A stretch of DNA of 64,000 nt, taken from Paenibacillus sp. PCH8. Its GTDB lineage: Bacteria; Bacillota; Bacilli; Paenibacillales; Paenibacillaceae. Made by a program: the position numbers and the translations under genes. The stretch lies in the NCBI RefSeq assembly GCF_002968835.1, contig NZ_PKQK01000001.1, forward strand, positions 2,108,001 to 2,172,000. Reading direction: 5' to 3'. Under the pieces are notes generated by a model. The model ran no database searches and was not told the DNA's origin. It worked only from the letters and a program-made list of their open reading frames with translations. Of the stretch, positions 1 through 11,852 are shown in pieces. How positions within the stretch are numbered: the first letter of the stretch is position 1; every line of letters starts with the position of its first letter.

Positions 1-2895
1 ATGGTACAGCTGGATGGTGGGCGTTTTGCAACGTCTGACTTGAATGACTTGTATCGCCGTGTAATTAACCGGAACAATCGTCTGAAACGTCTGCTTGATC
101 TGGGCGCGCCAGATATTATCGTGCAAAACGAAAAACGGATGCTGCAGGAAGCTGTTGACGCTTTGATCGATAATGGCCGTCGTGGACGCCCGGTAACGGG
201 TCCTGGTAACCGTCCTTTGAAATCTCTCAGCCACATGCTGAAAGGTAAACAAGGGCGTTTCCGTCAGAACTTGCTCGGTAAACGGGTTGACTATTCCGGT
301 CGTTCCGTTATCGTTGTCGGACCTTACCTGAAAATGTATCAGTGTGGTCTGCCAAAAGATATGGCACTTGAACTGTTCAAACCTTTCGTAATGAAAGAGC
401 TTGTAAATAAAGGCCTTGCCCACAATATCAAGAGCGCGAAACGTAAAGTTGAGCGTGTAAGTCCTGAAGTATGGGATGTTCTTGAAGAAGTAATCAGGGA
501 GCATCCGGTCCTGTTGAACCGTGCCCCTACGCTTCACCGTCTCGGTATTCAAGCATTTGAACCGATTCTCGTTGAAGGTAAAGCAATTCGTCTTCACCCA
601 CTCGTATGTACGGCTTACAATGCCGACTTTGACGGTGACCAAATGGCCGTGCACGTTCCGTTGTCCGCTGAAGCTCAAGCGGAAGCACGTATCCTGATGC
701 TTGCATCAGGTAACATTTTGAACCCGAAAGACGGTAAACCGGTTGTTACTCCTTCCCAGGATATGGTGCTTGGTTCTTTTTACCTCACTATGGACAACAA
801 GGAAGAAAAGGGCACAGGTATGATCCTGCGCACGGTCAACGAGGCTGTATCGGCATATCAACGTGGTACTGCTGGTCTCCATGCACGTGTGGCGATTCCG
901 GTTAAGGCTCTTGGCAAAACAAGCTTCACGGATGAACAGCAAAAAGGAATGTTGCTGACAACTATCGGTAAAATTATCTTTAATGAAATTTTCCCGGCGA
1001 GCTTCCCTTATATCAATGACGCGACTCGTGCGAACCTCTATCAGGGTACTGCAGATCACTCATTTGTATATGAAAAAGGCGCTGATCTTAGAGAGGCTTT
1101 GATGAATGCTCCTCTAGCTGGCGGTGTCGGCAAAGAATACCTCGGCTCCATCATTGCGCGTTGTTTCGAAATTTATCACACAACAAAGACAGCTGTTATT
1201 TTGGATAAAATCAAACAACTCGGATTTACGTATTCCACTCGTTCCGGTATTACGGTTGCGGTATCGGATGTTATCGTTCCACCTGAGAAGTTTGAAATCC
1301 TTAGACAGTCTGAGGAAAAAGCACAAATCGTTACGAATCAGTATCGTCGTGGTCTGATTACGAATGAAGAGCGCTATGACCGTATCATTGACATCTGGTC
1401 GAAATCCAAAGATGACATTACTGAGATTCTGATGAAGTCCATGGATCGTTATAACTCGATCATGATGATGGTGGATTCCAAAGCACGGGGTAACAAATCG
1501 CAAATCACTCAATTGGGCGGTATGCGTGGTCTGATGGCCAACCCATCCGGTCGAATCATTGAACTCCCAATCAAATCAAACTTCCGTGAAGGTCTGACGG
1601 TACTCGAGTACTTCATCTCGACTCACGGTGCGCGTAAAGGTTTGGCGGATACGGCTCTGCGTACAGCGGATTCAGGTTACCTGACTCGTCGTCTCGTAGA
1701 CGTAGCGCAAGACGTAATCGTGCGTGATGATGATTGTGGTACAGATAAAGGCTTTACAGTAAGTCGTATCCAGGATGGTAAAGAGGTTATTGAAGATCTC
1801 TACGACCGTATTGAAGGCAGATACTGCTTCGAGACATTACGTCATCCGGAAACGAAAGAAATTATTGTGGGTCGCAATGAATTGATTGACTCCGACAAAG
1901 CAGAGGCTATCATCAAAGCAGGTATAACCAAACTGCAAATCCGCTCTGTACTCAGCTGCCGTGCAAGTCATGGTGTCTGCAAGAAGTGTTATGGTCGTAA
2001 CCTTGCGACAGGTAAACACGTGGAGATCGGTGAAGCAGTTGGGATTATTGCAGCACAGTCCATTGGTGAACCAGGAACACAGCTTACAATGCGCACGTTC
2101 CATACCGGTGGTGTAGCCGGAGACGATATTACGCAAGGTTTGCCGCGTATCCAAGAGTTGTTTGAAGCTCGTAATCCTAAGGGCCAAGCAACGATCAGTG
2201 AGATTGATGGTGTGGTTAAAGAAATTCGCGAGACGAAAGATCGTCGTGAAATCGAAATTCAAGGTGAAGCGGAATCCAAAGTATACGCCGTTACCTATGG
2301 TTCCCGTGTGCGCGTAAGCGAAGGCATGGAAATTGAAGCGGGTGACGAGTTGACGGATGGTTCCATCGATCCAAAAGAAATGCTGCGCATTAAAGGCATA
2401 CGTGGCGTACAAAACTACATTTTGCAGGAAGTACAACGCGTATATCGTAACCAAGGCGTAGAAATCAACGATAAGCACGTTGAAGTTATGATCCGTCAAA
2501 TGTTGCGTAAAATCCGCATCGTAGATGCAGGAGATACAACGCTGTTGCCAGGATCGTTCGTTGATATGCATGAGTACGAAAGAGCTAACAAAATAGCGAT
2601 TCTTAGTGATAAAGAGCCAGCGGTTGCAAAACCAATCTTGCTCGGTATTACAAAAGCATCCTTGGAAACAGACTCTTTCCTCTCAGCGGCTTCGTTCCAA
2701 GAAACTACACGTGTACTGACAGATGCAGCGATCAAAGGTAAAGTCGATCAATTGCTCGGTCTGAAGGAAAATGTAATCATCGGTAAATTGATTCCTGCAG
2801 GTACAGGTATGCACCGTTACCGCAGCATCAAATTTGCTGAGCCAGAAGATGGCCAATCTTCAGTAGAAGAACTTGAGCCAGTTTCGGTTGATTAA
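1..2895 (+). CDS. rpoC: RNA polymerase beta-prime subunit, C-terminal part (5' truncated by window edge)
   Basis: The window opens inside this gene, so the ATG at base 1 is an internal methionine. The protein is the largest catalytic subunit of RNA polymerase. The Mg-binding motif NADFDGDQ lies at visible residues 207-214. Zinc ligands are C579, C653, C660 and C663. The bridge-helix stretch starting GARKGLAD (about residue 543) and the trigger-loop stretch [15 protein letters not shown] (about 690-704) are intact. Compared with the roughly 1200-residue Bacillus protein, about 235-240 N-terminal residues lie outside the window. The gene ends in TAA and is followed by 206 bases without a gene that hold a hairpin and the str-cluster promoter. 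Confidence 0.98.
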   Translation: MVQLDGGRFATSDLNDLYRRVINRNNRLKRLLDLGAPDIIVQNEKRMLQEAVDALIDNGRRGRPVTGPGNRPLKSLSHMLKGKQGRFRQNLLGKRVDYSGRSVIVVGPYLKMYQCGLPKDMALELFKPFVMKELVNKGLAHNIKSAKRKVERVSPEVWDVLEEVIREHPVLLNRAPTLHRLGIQAFEPILVEGKAIRLHPLVCTAYNADFDGDQMAVHVPLSAEAQAEARILMLASGNILNPKDGKPVVTPSQDMVLGSFYLTMDNKEEKGTGMILRTVNEAVSAYQRGTAGLHARVAIPVKALGKTSFTDEQQKGMLLTTIGKIIFNEIFPASFPYINDATRANLYQGTADHSFVYEKGADLREALMNAPLAGGVGKEYLGSIIARCFEIYHTTKTAVILDKIKQLGFTYSTRSGITVAVSDVIVPPEKFEILRQSEEKAQIVTNQYRRGLITNEERYDRIIDIWSKSKDDITEILMKSMDRYNSIMMMVDSKARGNKSQITQLGGMRGLMANPSGRIIELPIKSNFREGLTVLEYFISTHGARKGLADTALRTADSGYLTRRLVDVAQDVIVRDDDCGTDKGFTVSRIQDGKEVIEDLYDRIEGRYCFETLRHPETKEIIVGRNELIDSDKAEAIIKAGITKLQIRSVLSCRASHGVCKKCYGRNLATGKHVEIGEAVGIIAAQSIGEPGTQLTMRTFHTGGVAGDDITQGLPRIQELFEARNPKGQATISEIDGVVKEIRETKDRREIEIQGEAESKVYAVTYGSRVRVSEGMEIEAGDELTDGSIDPKEMLRIKGIRGVQNYILQEVQRVYRNQGVEINDKHVEVMIRQMLRKIRIVDAGDTTLLPGSFVDMHEYERANKIAILSDKEPAVAKPILLGITKASLETDSFLSAASFQETTRVLTDAAIKGKVDQLLGLKENVIIGKLIPAGTGMHRYRSIKFAEPEDGQSSVEELEPVSVD

Positions 2896-2933
2896 GATAG
2901 ATTTCTTCTGATTTAGAGGAGAAAGAAAGTTTT

Positions 2934-2986
2934 GTACCTCAGGAGACGGACGGTTGTATGATACAGACGGACGAATCCTGATGTAC
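2934..2986 (+). other. imperfect hairpin downstream of rpoC
   Basis: An 11-base arm at 2934-2944 pairs with 2976-2986 with one mismatch (GTACCTCAGGA against TCCTGATGTAC), enclosing a 31-base loop that has its own short palindrome (GTATGATAC). No T-run follows, so it does not read as a classical terminator. It lies between rpoC and the str promoter and may be an RNA processing or attenuation element. Confidence 0.35.
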
Positions 2987-3018
2987 GTAAACTTTGTGAA
3001 AATGTTTTAGGATTAGCA

Positions 3019-3047
3019 TTGACATTGCTTGCGCTAGATGCTAATAT
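3019..3047 (+). promoter_or_regulatory. sigma-A promoter for the str cluster
   Basis: TTGACA at 3019-3024 and TAATAT at 3042-3047 are separated by exactly 17 bases, close to the housekeeping consensus. It lies 55 bases before the rplGB start codon and would drive rplGB-rpsL-rpsG-fusA-tuf independently of rpoBC. Confidence 0.8.
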
Positions 3048-3101
3048 ATCAAAGGTGCGTGGGCAGCTGATTGTATATGGTTCTATTCGGAGGAATGTCT
3101 A

Positions 3102-3350
3102 ATGTCTAATGAAAAAGCCTTGCAAGATGCTCATGTCAAAATTGGTACCAAACAGACCATGCGGATGGTGCAGACAGGTATGACTTCTGAAGTCTATGTC
3201 GCAGAAGATTGTGATCCGCAGCTCACTTCCAAAATCATTGCTTTGTGTGAACAATACAATGTGAAATGCACGAAAGTGGATACAATGAAAAATCTCGGCA
3301 AAGCTTGCGGGATTGGAGTGGGAGCAGCAATGGCTGCTGTCGTAAAATGA
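3102..3350 (+). CDS. rplGB: L7Ae-family K-turn RNA-binding ribosomal protein
   Basis: An 82-residue protein of the L7Ae/L30e family, which binds kink-turns in RNA. In Bacillus this small member sits at the same place, between rpoC and rpsL, as it does here. The glycine-rich KNLGKACGIGVGAAMAAVV tail and the internal EVYVAEDCDP stretch fit the compact alpha-beta-alpha fold of the family. The start ATG at 3102 follows a clear CGGAGGA site. It is the first gene behind the promoter at 3019-3047. Its cellular role is poorly defined in the family, so RNA binding is inferred from membership alone. Confidence 0.9.
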   Translation: MSNEKALQDAHVKIGTKQTMRMVQTGMTSEVYVAEDCDPQLTSKIIALCEQYNVKCTKVDTMKNLGKACGIGVGAAMAAVVK

Positions 3351-3503
3351 TACGGTAAGGAACGTTTTTGTCCGAGAACTTTCAAGGATTCTCCAAGGCA
3401 AAAACTTTTCATTTGTCTTTTTATGAACCGCCTGGGTCTGTGGACTTAGCGAAAAGAGGTTTATAAAGAAACATGAATATTTGAGGAAGGGGGTGGCAAT
3501 CAC

Positions 3504-3926
3504 ATGCCAACTATTAACCAATTGGTTCGTAAAGGACGTCAACCAAAAGTTTACAAGTCTAAATCACCAGCTTTGCAAAAAGGATTTAACGCTTTGAAAC
3601 GTGAATCCACTAACATCAGTGCCCCACAAAAACGTGGTGTCTGCACTCGTGTAGGAACAATGACTCCACGTAAACCGAACTCCGCACTTCGTAAGTATGC
3701 TCGTGTTCGTTTGACAAACCGTCTCGAGGTAACTGCTTATATTCCGGGAATCGGACATAACCTTCAAGAGCACAGTGTGGTATTACTTCGCGGAGGTAAA
3801 GTTAAAGACCTTGCAGGAGTTCGTTATCACATCGTTCGTGGTGCTCTCGATACTGCAGGCGTGAACAACCGTATGCAAGCTCGTTCTAAATACGGTGCTA
3901 AACGTCCAAAAGCTAAAAAAGCCTAA
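3504..3926 (+). CDS. rpsL: 30S ribosomal protein S12
   Basis: A 140-residue protein of the 30S decoding centre, where it monitors codon-anticodon pairing. The conserved block [20 protein letters not shown] and the [18 protein letters not shown] loop are present. The residue equivalent to E. coli K43 (Bacillus K56) is Arg56 here: the motif reads TPRKPNS, not the usual TPKKPNS. Lys-to-Arg at this site is a known streptomycin-resistance change in other bacteria. The ATG at 3504 follows GAAGGGGG. It lies 153 bases after rplGB and 86 bases before rpsG. Confidence 0.98.
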   Translation: MPTINQLVRKGRQPKVYKSKSPALQKGFNALKRESTNISAPQKRGVCTRVGTMTPRKPNSALRKYARVRLTNRLEVTAYIPGIGHNLQEHSVVLLRGGKVKDLAGVRYHIVRGALDTAGVNNRMQARSKYGAKRPKAKKA

Positions 3927-4012
3927 ACTATTATAAGCAGATAGCCTGAATGCCTTCTGGTCTAAGTCTGGAAGGTACAGGAGCTGCTGAACAAGAAAGA
4001 AAGGGGATATCC

Positions 4013-4483
4013 ATGCCACGCAAAGGTCCAGTTACGAAAAGAGACGTTCTGCCTGATCCGTTATACAACAGCAAGTTGGTTACTCGTTTAATCAACCGCA
4101 TCATGATCGGTGGTAAACGCGGTGTTGCTCAAAGCATTCTGTATAATGCGTTCAAGTTAATTCAAGAACGTACGGGTAATGACCCTATGGAAGTATTTGA
4201 AGCAGCAATCAAGAATATCATGCCAGTCCTGGAAGTTAAAGCTCGCCGTGTCGGCGGTGCCAACTACCAAGTACCAATCGAGGTGAAACCAGAGAGACGT
4301 ACTGCTCTGGGATTACGTTGGCTCGTAAACTACTCCCGCAACCGCGGCGAGAAAACAATGGAAGAGCGTTTGGCGGCTGAGATCATCGACGCTTCCAACA
4401 ACACAGGCGCTTCCGTTAAAAAACGTGAAGATACGCACAAAATGGCTGAAGCAAACAAAGCGTTTGCTCACTACCGCTGGTAG
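4013..4483 (+). CDS. rpsG: 30S ribosomal protein S7
   Basis: A 156-residue protein that nucleates folding of the 3' major domain of 16S rRNA and lines the E site in the 30S head. The N-terminus [16 protein letters not shown] and the block [11 protein letters not shown] are typical. An upstream in-frame start exists at 3950, but the ATG at 4013 is preceded by AAAGAAAGGGG at the right distance and gives the family's normal length, so it is preferred. It lies 48 bases before fusA within the str cluster. Confidence 0.97.
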   Translation: MPRKGPVTKRDVLPDPLYNSKLVTRLINRIMIGGKRGVAQSILYNAFKLIQERTGNDPMEVFEAAIKNIMPVLEVKARRVGGANYQVPIEVKPERRTALGLRWLVNYSRNRGEKTMEERLAAEIIDASNNTGASVKKREDTHKMAEANKAFAHYRW

Positions 4484-4531
4484 GATTCAGTTCACAATAA
4501 AAAACTTCAATTTTGAAGGGAGACCCATTAC

Positions 4532-6610
4532 ATGGCTAGAGAGTTCTCCTTGAAAAATACACGTAATATCGGGATCATGGCTCATATTGATGCGGGTAAA
4601 ACCACGACAACTGAGCGGATCCTGTTTTACACAGGACGTACGCACAAAATCGGTGAAGTTCACGAAGGCGCTGCGACAATGGACTGGATGGAACAGGAAC
4701 AGGAGCGCGGAATTACGATTACTTCCGCTGCAACTACCGCTGCTTGGAAGGGCTACCGCGTTAATATCATTGATACCCCGGGACACGTTGACTTCACTGT
4801 TGAAGTTGAACGTTCCCTTCGTGTATTGGACGGAGCAGTTGGTGTATTCAGTGCGAAAGAAGGCGTTGAGCCTCAGTCCGAAACCGTATGGAGACAGGCT
4901 GATAAATACAACGTACCTCGTATCGCATATGTAAACAAAATGGATATCATCGGTGCTGACTTCTTGAACGTTGTATCTGACATGCGTGATCGCCTTAAAG
5001 CGAACGCTATTGCGATTCAACTTCCTATCGGCGCTGAAAATGATTTCAAAGGTATCATTGATATCGTTGCTCAACGGGCTCATATGTACAAAGATGACCT
5101 GGGACAAGATATCGAAGAAACTGAAATTCCTGCAGAATTCGTTGAGCAAGTTGAAGAACTTCGCAACGAATTGATCGAGCGTGTTGCAGAACTTGACGAA
5201 GACTTGACAATGAAATACCTGGAGGGCGAAGAGATCACAGTTGATGAGATCAAAGCCGCACTCCGTAAAGGTGTTGTCGAAGTTAAAATCTTCCCGGTTA
5301 TCTGTGGATCCTCGTATCGTAACAAAGGTGTTCAACTGATGTTGGATGCTGTTGTTGATTACCTGCCAGCTCCAACAGATGTTGCTTCTATTACAGGACA
5401 TCTTGAGGATGGTACTGAAACAATTCGTAAGTCTTCTGATGAAGAGCCTTTCTCCGCATTGGCATTCAAAATCATGACGGACCCTTACGTTGGTAAGTTG
5501 ACATTTTTCCGCGTATACTCCGGTGTTCTTCAATCCGGTTCATATGTGTTGAATGCCACTAAAAATAAACGTGAGCGTATCGGTCGTATCCTTCAAATGC
5601 ATGCAAACAGTCGTCAAGAGATCACTGTAGTTTATTCCGGTGACATTGCTGCTGCTGTAGGTTTGAAAGATACGGGTACAGGTGATACACTATGTGATGA
5701 GAAAAATCCGGTTATCTTGGAGTCGATGAACTTCCCTGATCCGGTTATCGAAATCGCTGTTGAACCTAAAACCAAAGCTGACCAAGATAAAATGGGTGTG
5801 GCTCTCGGCAAGTTGACTGAAGAGGATCCAACTCTTCGTGCTCATACTGACGAAGAAACAGGTCAAACAATCTTGGCTGGTATGGGTGAGCTTCACCTTG
5901 ATATCATCATCGACCGTATGCGTCGTGAATTCAAGGTTGAAACAACTGTGGGTAAACCACAGGTAGCTTACCGTGAAACATTCCGTGCACCAGCGCGCGT
6001 TGAAGGTAAATTCGTACGTCAATCCGGTGGTCGTGGTCAATACGGTCACGTATGGGTTGAATTCGAACCTCTCGAGCCGGGTACAGGCAGCCAGTTCGAA
6101 AGTAAGGTTGTCGGTGGTTCGGTACCAAGAGAATACATTCAACCAGCACTGTCAGGGATTGAAGAGCAAATGAAAAACGGCGTTATTGCAGGCTTCCCGC
6201 TTGTAGACGTTAAGGCTACAATCGTAGACGGTTCTTACCATGATGTCGATTCCAATGAGATGGCGTTTAAAATTGCCGGATCTATGGCGCTGAAAGCGGC
6301 AAAAGACAAATGTAAACCAGTTCTGCTTGAGCCAATCATGAAAGTAGAAGTAACAGTTCCAGAAGAGTACATGGGTGACGTAATGGGGATGCTCAACTCC
6401 CGTCGTGGCCGCATCGAAGGTATGGATTCCCGTAGTGGAGCTCAAATCATCCGTGCTAAGGTGCCTTTGTCTGAAATGTTTGGTTACTCTACAACTCTTC
6501 GTTCCGGTACTCAAGGACGCGGTGTATTCTCCATGGAACTCTCACACTATGAAGAAGTTCCTAAGAGCATTGCTGAAGAAATTGTTGCCAAAACAAAAGG
6601 CGGCGAGTAG
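4532..6610 (+). CDS. fusA: translation elongation factor G
   Basis: A 692-residue GTPase that drives tRNA-mRNA translocation on the ribosome. GTP-binding motifs are AHIDAGKTT (residues 17-25), DTPGHVDF (about 81-88) and NKMD (about 135-138). The switch I sequence [12 protein letters not shown] and the domain IV-V blocks ([21 protein letters not shown]) are present at the expected places. The ATG at 4532 follows GAAGGGAG. Length and motifs fit a canonical EF-G. It sits between rpsG and tuf as in the classical str operon. Confidence 0.98.
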   Translation: MAREFSLKNTRNIGIMAHIDAGKTTTTERILFYTGRTHKIGEVHEGAATMDWMEQEQERGITITSAATTAAWKGYRVNIIDTPGHVDFTVEVERSLRVLDGAVGVFSAKEGVEPQSETVWRQADKYNVPRIAYVNKMDIIGADFLNVVSDMRDRLKANAIAIQLPIGAENDFKGIIDIVAQRAHMYKDDLGQDIEETEIPAEFVEQVEELRNELIERVAELDEDLTMKYLEGEEITVDEIKAALRKGVVEVKIFPVICGSSYRNKGVQLMLDAVVDYLPAPTDVASITGHLEDGTETIRKSSDEEPFSALAFKIMTDPYVGKLTFFRVYSGVLQSGSYVLNATKNKRERIGRILQMHANSRQEITVVYSGDIAAAVGLKDTGTGDTLCDEKNPVILESMNFPDPVIEIAVEPKTKADQDKMGVALGKLTEEDPTLRAHTDEETGQTILAGMGELHLDIIIDRMRREFKVETTVGKPQVAYRETFRAPARVEGKFVRQSGGRGQYGHVWVEFEPLEPGTGSQFESKVVGGSVPREYIQPALSGIEEQMKNGVIAGFPLVDVKATIVDGSYHDVDSNEMAFKIAGSMALKAAKDKCKPVLLEPIMKVEVTVPEEYMGDVMGMLNSRRGRIEGMDSRSGAQIIRAKVPLSEMFGYSTTLRSGTQGRGVFSMELSHYEEVPKSIAEEIVAKTKGGE

Positions 6611-6705
6611 TTTTCTCACACTGGATGCAAGTGCATAAGAATAAAATTCGGAGCACTTCATTCAGTGAAAACATAAAATTATAATTTTAAGGAGGCCACG
6701 TTCAA

Positions 6706-7896
6706 ATGGCAAAGGCTAAATACGAACGTAATAAACCCCACGTTAACATCGGTACTATTGGTCACGTCGATCATGGTAAAACAACACTGACTGCTGCAAT
6801 CACAACTGTATTGTCCAAAACTTACGGTGGTGCAGCAATCGCATTTGATCAAATCGATAAAGCTCCAGAAGAGCGCGAACGCGGTATCACAATCTCCACG
6901 TCACACGTTGAGTACGAAACTGACAACCGTCACTACGCTCACGTTGACTGCCCAGGTCACGCCGACTATGTTAAAAACATGATCACTGGCGCGGCACAAA
7001 TGGATGGAGCTATCTTGGTAGTATCCGCAGCTGATGGTCCAATGCCACAAACTCGTGAACACATCTTGCTTTCCCGTCAAGTAGGCGTACCTTACATTGT
7101 TGTATTTTTGAACAAATGTGACATGGTTGAAGACGAAGAGTTGTTGGAATTGGTTGAGATGGAAGTTCGCGACCTTCTTAACGAATATGAGTTCCCAGGT
7201 GACGATACTCCAATCACTCGTGGATCCGCTCGTGAAGCTCTGCAAAACCCGGATGGTGAGTGGGCTCAAAAAATCATTGAGATGTTCAAAGAAATCGATA
7301 CGTACATCCCACTGCCTGAGCGTCAAACTGACAAGCCTTTCTTGATGCCTGTCGAGGACGTATTCTCTATCACTGGTCGTGGTACCGTTGCTACAGGTCG
7401 TGTAGAGCGTGGTACTGTTAAAGTCGGCGAAGAGATCGAAATCGTTGGTATTACTGAAGAAACTAAAAAATCCGTAGTTACGGGCGTTGAAATGTTTCGT
7501 AAATTGTTGGATTCCGCTCAAGCGGGTGACAACATCGGTGCATTGTTGCGTGGTGTTGACCGTACTCAAATCGAGCGTGGTCAAGTACTTGCAAAACCAG
7601 GTTCTGTTAAGCCACACACAGAATTCACTGCACAAATCTACGTTTTGACTAAAGAAGAGGGTGGCCGTCATAAGCCTTTCTTCACTGGATATCGTCCACA
7701 GTTCTACTTCCGTACAACTGACGTAACGGGCATCATCAACTTGCCAGAAGGTACTGAAATGGTAATGCCTGGTGACAACATCACGGTTACTGTTTCCCTG
7801 ATCTCCCCAATCGCGATTGAAGATGGAACTAAGTTCTCCATTCGTGAAGGTGGACGTACAGTTGGTGCAGGTTCCGTAGCATCAATCCAAAAGTAA
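6706..7896 (+). CDS. tuf: translation elongation factor Tu
   Basis: A 396-residue GTPase that delivers aminoacyl-tRNA to the ribosomal A site. Motifs [17 protein letters not shown] and NKCD mark the GTP-binding domain, followed by beta-barrel domains 2 and 3 ([20 protein letters not shown], then [15 protein letters not shown]). Start ATG at 6706 follows AAGGAGG. A 95-base gap separates it from fusA, with no clear promoter seen there. It is the last gene of the str cluster: a 16-bp perfect stem terminator follows at 7974. Confidence 0.98.
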   Translation: MAKAKYERNKPHVNIGTIGHVDHGKTTLTAAITTVLSKTYGGAAIAFDQIDKAPEERERGITISTSHVEYETDNRHYAHVDCPGHADYVKNMITGAAQMDGAILVVSAADGPMPQTREHILLSRQVGVPYIVVFLNKCDMVEDEELLELVEMEVRDLLNEYEFPGDDTPITRGSAREALQNPDGEWAQKIIEMFKEIDTYIPLPERQTDKPFLMPVEDVFSITGRGTVATGRVERGTVKVGEEIEIVGITEETKKSVVTGVEMFRKLLDSAQAGDNIGALLRGVDRTQIERGQVLAKPGSVKPHTEFTAQIYVLTKEEGGRHKPFFTGYRPQFYFRTTDVTGIINLPEGTEMVMPGDNITVTVSLISPIAIEDGTKFSIREGGRTVGAGSVASIQK

Positions 7897-7973
7897 TAAT
7901 TTAGCTCATAGCTAAATATGCATATGCAACAGTGTACTGGAACGAGTAACATTGTATTGTAACGAAGCTTCGG

Positions 7974-8014
7974 AAGAGTTCTTTATCCGACATCGGATAA
8001 AGAACTCTTTTATT
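7974..8014 (+). terminator. rho-independent terminator after tuf
   Basis: A perfect 16-bp inverted repeat (7974-7989 with 7994-8009, loop ACAT) runs directly into a T-rich tail. It separates the str cluster from the S10 cluster. Confidence 0.9.
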
Positions 8015-8169
8015 ATGTAATAGTTTCGGAACCTGCGTCATACGAAATGTACACCATTTATGAGTCTAGAAAGATTGGTTAAGGCAGCTCGTATATAAAA
8101 GATAAACACTGCAATAAACGAAGTCATTTCATCAGAAAAGATAAGTTTAAATGTTTTTCTTAAATATGC

Positions 8170-8198
8170 TTGCAATACGCCCATCTTTTCTATATAAT
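8170..8198 (+). promoter_or_regulatory. sigma-A promoter for the S10-spc-alpha cluster
   Basis: TTGCAA (8170-8175), 17-base spacer, TATAAT (8193-8198). It starts a leader of about 130 bases before rpsJ. The 439-base tuf-rpsJ gap holds only the terminator at 7974, this promoter and the leader; no gene is seen in it. Confidence 0.8.
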
Positions 8199-8233
8199 AA
8201 TGAATGTTGTTCTGTGACGTTGCGATGATGTGA

Positions 8234-8644
<411 letters not shown>

Positions 8645-8692
8645 TATAAAACTACAGATAAAGAACATTTATAAAGGAAATGAGGTGTCAAC

Positions 8693-9316
8693 ATGAAAGG
8701 TATCTTAGGAAAAAAACTTGGAATGACTCAAGTGTTTACCCCAGACGGTAACGTAGTTGCAGTAACGGTTATCGAAGCAGGACCTTGTGTTGTTTTACAA
8801 AAGAAAGATATTGAGAACGATGGCTACGAAGCAGTTCAAATCGGTTACTCCGATAAGAAAGAGAAAAATGCTAACAAGCCAGAAGCGGGACACGCTAAAA
8901 AAGCGAATACTGCACCTAAGCGCTACGTTCGTGAGCTTCGCGGCATTAACATCGCGGAATATGAAGTTGGCCAAGAATTGAAAGCTGACATTTTCGCTGA
9001 AGGCGAGTTCGTTGACGTAACAGGTACTTCTAAAGGTAAAGGTTTTGCCGGTGTTATCAAGCGTTGGGGACAAAGCACTGGACCTATGTCACATGGATCG
9101 CGTTACCACCGTGGCCCAGGTTCGATGGGTTCGATCCAAGCTAATCGCGTTCCTAAAGGCAAACGCCTGCCAGGACATATGGGACATGATACTGTTACAA
9201 TTCAAGGTCTTGAAGTGGTTAAAGTAGACGCTGAACGTAATGTATTGCTCGTTAAGGGCTCCATTCCTGGACCAAAAAACAGCCTTGTGAGAGTCAAAGC
9301 GACCGTTAAAAAATAA
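8693..9316 (+). CDS. rplC: 50S ribosomal protein L3
   Basis: A 207-residue protein that starts 50S assembly near the 3' end of 23S rRNA, with a long loop reaching towards the peptidyl transferase centre. The opening [15 protein letters not shown] and the central loop [17 protein letters not shown] are diagnostic. The ATG at 8693 follows a GAGGTG site. It is 48 bases after rpsJ and 25 bases before rplD, in normal S10-cluster order. Confidence 0.98.
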   Translation: MKGILGKKLGMTQVFTPDGNVVAVTVIEAGPCVVLQKKDIENDGYEAVQIGYSDKKEKNANKPEAGHAKKANTAPKRYVRELRGINIAEYEVGQELKADIFAEGEFVDVTGTSKGKGFAGVIKRWGQSTGPMSHGSRYHRGPGSMGSIQANRVPKGKRLPGHMGHDTVTIQGLEVVKVDAERNVLLVKGSIPGPKNSLVRVKATVKK

Positions 9317-9341
9317 CTACTGAAGAAAGGAGGAACACAAA

Positions 9342-9965
9342 ATGCCAAAAGTATCAGTTTACAATGTAGATGGTAACCAAGTAGGCGAAGTTGAATTGAA
9401 CGATGCGGTTTTCGGAATTGAACCGAATCAACACGTTCTGTACGATGCAGTTCTTATGCAACGCGCTTCTCTTCGTCAAGGTACCCACAAAGTAAAAGGA
9501 CGTTCTGAAGTACGTGGCGGTGGACGTAAGCCTTGGAAACAAAAAGGTACAGGTCGCGCTCGTCAAGGTTCGATTCGTTCTCCACAATGGAAAGGCGGCG
9601 GTATCGTATTTGGTCCGACACCACGGAGCTATGCGTATAAATTGCCTAAGAAAGTTCGTCGTTTGGCGATCAAATCGGCCCTTTCATCGAAATTGCTTGA
9701 TAATGACATTATCGTTTTGGACGCTCTCACGTTGAGCACGCCTAAAACTAAAGAGTTTGCAGCCATCTTGAGTAATCTCAAAGTGGGACGCAAAGCTTTA
9801 ATCGTAGCTCCTAGCTATGATGATAATGTAGCTCTTTCCGCACGGAATATTCCAGGCGTGAAATTTGTAGCTGCTGACGGTATTAATGTTCTTGACGTGC
9901 TTTCGCACGACAAACTGATCATTACGAAAGAAGCAGTTCAGAAGGTAGAGGAGGTGCTCGCGTAA
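9342..9965 (+). CDS. rplD: 50S ribosomal protein L4
   Basis: A 207-residue 50S protein whose extended loop lines the peptide exit tunnel. The tunnel loop [19 protein letters not shown] is intact, as is the following [15 protein letters not shown]. In E. coli L4 represses its own operon; whether that applies here cannot be read from the sequence. GAAAGGAGG precedes the ATG. The stop codon overlaps the rplW start by one base (TAATG), suggesting coupled translation. Confidence 0.98.
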   Translation: MPKVSVYNVDGNQVGEVELNDAVFGIEPNQHVLYDAVLMQRASLRQGTHKVKGRSEVRGGGRKPWKQKGTGRARQGSIRSPQWKGGGIVFGPTPRSYAYKLPKKVRRLAIKSALSSKLLDNDIIVLDALTLSTPKTKEFAAILSNLKVGRKALIVAPSYDDNVALSARNIPGVKFVAADGINVLDVLSHDKLIITKEAVQKVEEVLA

Positions 9966-10255
9966 TGAAAGATCCTCGTGATATTGTAAAACGTCCGATT
10001 ATTACGGAACGTACAGCTGATATGATGAACGACTTGAAATATGTATTTGAAGTCGATATCCGTGCAAACAAAACCGAGATCAAGAAAGCCGTAGAAGCTA
10101 TTTTCAACGTAAAAGTGAAAAACGTGAACACGCTTCGTGTTCCAGCTAAGCCAAAACGGTATGGACGTTATAACGGATATACTAGCGAATGGAAAAAAGC
10201 GTTTGTAACGCTGACAAAAGACAGCAAAACGCTTGAGTTCTTTGAAACAGTATAA
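9965..10255 (+). CDS. rplW: 50S ribosomal protein L23
   Basis: A 96-residue protein at the mouth of the peptide exit tunnel, where trigger factor and the signal recognition particle dock. The N-terminus [15 protein letters not shown] and the basic stretch [18 protein letters not shown] are typical. The start codon overlaps the rplD stop by one base, and GTAGAGGAGG inside the end of rplD serves as ribosome binding site. Confidence 0.97.
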   Translation: MKDPRDIVKRPIITERTADMMNDLKYVFEVDIRANKTEIKKAVEAIFNVKVKNVNTLRVPAKPKRYGRYNGYTSEWKKAFVTLTKDSKTLEFFETV

Positions 10256-10285
10256 TTGAATTTTTGAAGTTAGGAGGGAAACCCA

Positions 10286-11116
10286 GTGCCAATCAAAAAG
10301 TATAAACCAACATCCCCGGCAAGACGGAATATGTCCGTTTCTACATTTGAGGAAATTACCACAGATCAGCCGGAGAAATCGTTGTTGGCTCCATTAAGCA
10401 AACAAGCAGGCCGCAACAACCAAGGTAAAATTACAGTTCGTCACCATGGTGGTGGACACAAGCGTAAATACCGTATCATCGACTTCAAACGTACTAAAGA
10501 TGGAATACCGGGCCGCGTTGCTACGATTGAATATGACCCGAACCGTACATCTAACATCGCTCTGATTCACTACGCTGATGGTGAGAAACGTTATATCATC
10601 GCTCCTAAGGGTTTGAAAGTTGGAGATCAAGTATTCTCCGGACCTGAATCAGACATCAAAATTGGTAATGCATTGCCACTCGAAAACATTCCAGTAGGTA
10701 CCGTTATCCACAACATTGAGTTGAAACCAGGTAAAGGCGGACAGTTGGTTCGTGCTGCTGGTACAGAAGCTCAATTGCTTGGTAAAGAAGAAAAATACGT
10801 TTCCGTTCGTCTCTCTTCCGGAGAAGTTCGTCGTATTTTGAAAGTTTGCCGCGCTACAATCGGATCTGTTGGTAACCAAGACCACGAGCTCATCAAAATC
10901 GGTAAAGCCGGTCGTAGCCGTTGGTTGGGTAAACGCCCTGAAGTTCGTGGTGTAGTAATGAACCCTAACGATCACCCACACGGTGGTGGTGAAGGTCGTG
11001 CTCCAATCGGACGTAAATCGCCAATGTCACCATGGGGTAAACCTACTCTTGGTTACAAAACGCGTAAGAAAAATAAAGCTTCTGATAAATACATCATTCG
11101 CCGCCGCACGAAGTAA
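10286..11116 (+). CDS. rplB: 50S ribosomal protein L2
   Basis: A 276-residue protein, one of the most conserved of the 50S subunit, needed for subunit association and peptidyl transfer. The C-terminal block [18 protein letters not shown] carries the histidine region near the active centre. The start is GTG at 10286, chosen because TAGGAGGG lies just upstream and it gives the usual [14 protein letters not shown] start. It is 30 bases after rplW. Confidence 0.97.
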   Translation: MPIKKYKPTSPARRNMSVSTFEEITTDQPEKSLLAPLSKQAGRNNQGKITVRHHGGGHKRKYRIIDFKRTKDGIPGRVATIEYDPNRTSNIALIHYADGEKRYIIAPKGLKVGDQVFSGPESDIKIGNALPLENIPVGTVIHNIELKPGKGGQLVRAAGTEAQLLGKEEKYVSVRLSSGEVRRILKVCRATIGSVGNQDHELIKIGKAGRSRWLGKRPEVRGVVMNPNDHPHGGGEGRAPIGRKSPMSPWGKPTLGYKTRKKNKASDKYIIRRRTK

Positions 11117-11187
11117 TACACACTGTGCATAACTTCGTGAGGCATCTGCGGATGCATAATAGCTATGTTTGAAGGGAGGATCTCCAC

Positions 11188-11466
11188 ATGGGTCGCAGTT
11201 TGAAAAAAGGGCCATTCATTGATGGCTACATGCTCAAAAAGGTAGAAGAGATGGAAGCTTCAGGCAAGAAGAATGTAATCAAAACCTGGTCCCGTCGTTC
11301 TACAATTTTCCCACAATTCATCGGACACACATTTGGCGTTTACGACGGTCGTAAACACGTGCCAGTGTATGTAACTGAGGACATGGTCGGACATAAACTG
11401 GGTGAGTTCGCTCCAACCCGTACGTACAAAGGCCATACTGCTGATGATAAGAAAACAAGAAGATAG
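11188..11466 (+). CDS. rpsS: 30S ribosomal protein S19
   Basis: A 92-residue protein of the 30S head that contacts S13 and the 50S subunit. The sequence [16 protein letters not shown] and the block [16 protein letters not shown] are typical. GAAGGGAGG precedes the ATG at 11188. A 71-base gap separates it from rplB, and rplV follows after 38 bases. Confidence 0.97.
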   Translation: MGRSLKKGPFIDGYMLKKVEEMEASGKKNVIKTWSRRSTIFPQFIGHTFGVYDGRKHVPVYVTEDMVGHKLGEFAPTRTYKGHTADDKKTRR

Positions 11467-11504
11467 ATAATGAAGATCTTTAGTGTTTGAGAGGAGGTTA
11501 CACA

Positions 11505-11837
11505 ATGGAAGCAAAAGCACATGCTAAGTTTATCCGGATTGCTCCTCGTAAAGTTCAACTCGTTGTTGACTTGATTCGCGGCAAGCAAGTAGGTGAGGCG
11601 GTTGCCATTCTCCGTCACACTCCGAAATCCGCTTCTCCAATCGTTGAGAAGTTGCTTAACTCCGCTATTGCGAATGCGGAACATAACTATTCTTTGGATG
11701 TTAATAACTTGGTTATCTCGCAAGCTTACGTGAACCAAGGACCGACAATGAAACGTTTCCGCCCTCGTGCAATGGGACGTGCAAGTCGTATTAACAAACG
11801 TACTAGCCACATTACTTTGGTGGTATCTGAGAAGTAG
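11505..11837 (+). CDS. rplV: 50S ribosomal protein L22
   Basis: A 110-residue 50S protein whose long beta-hairpin lines the exit tunnel next to L4; changes in this hairpin can give macrolide resistance in other bacteria. The hairpin region [17 protein letters not shown] looks normal. A longer frame opens at 11487, but GAGGAGG directly before the ATG at 11505 and the family length fix the start. It is 15 bases before rpsC. Confidence 0.96.
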   Translation: MEAKAHAKFIRIAPRKVQLVVDLIRGKQVGEAVAILRHTPKSASPIVEKLLNSAIANAEHNYSLDVNNLVISQAYVNQGPTMKRFRPRAMGRASRINKRTSHITLVVSEK

Positions 11838-11852
11838 AAGGAGGGGAAATGT

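Noticed and set aside
1837-2571. 244-codon reverse-strand frame inside rpoC
   Set aside because: Lies entirely opposite conserved rpoC codons, has no ribosome binding site and an unnatural composition.
4487-5533. 348-codon reverse-strand frame opposite fusA
   Set aside because: Mirror of the conserved fusA coding pattern; no recognisable motif.
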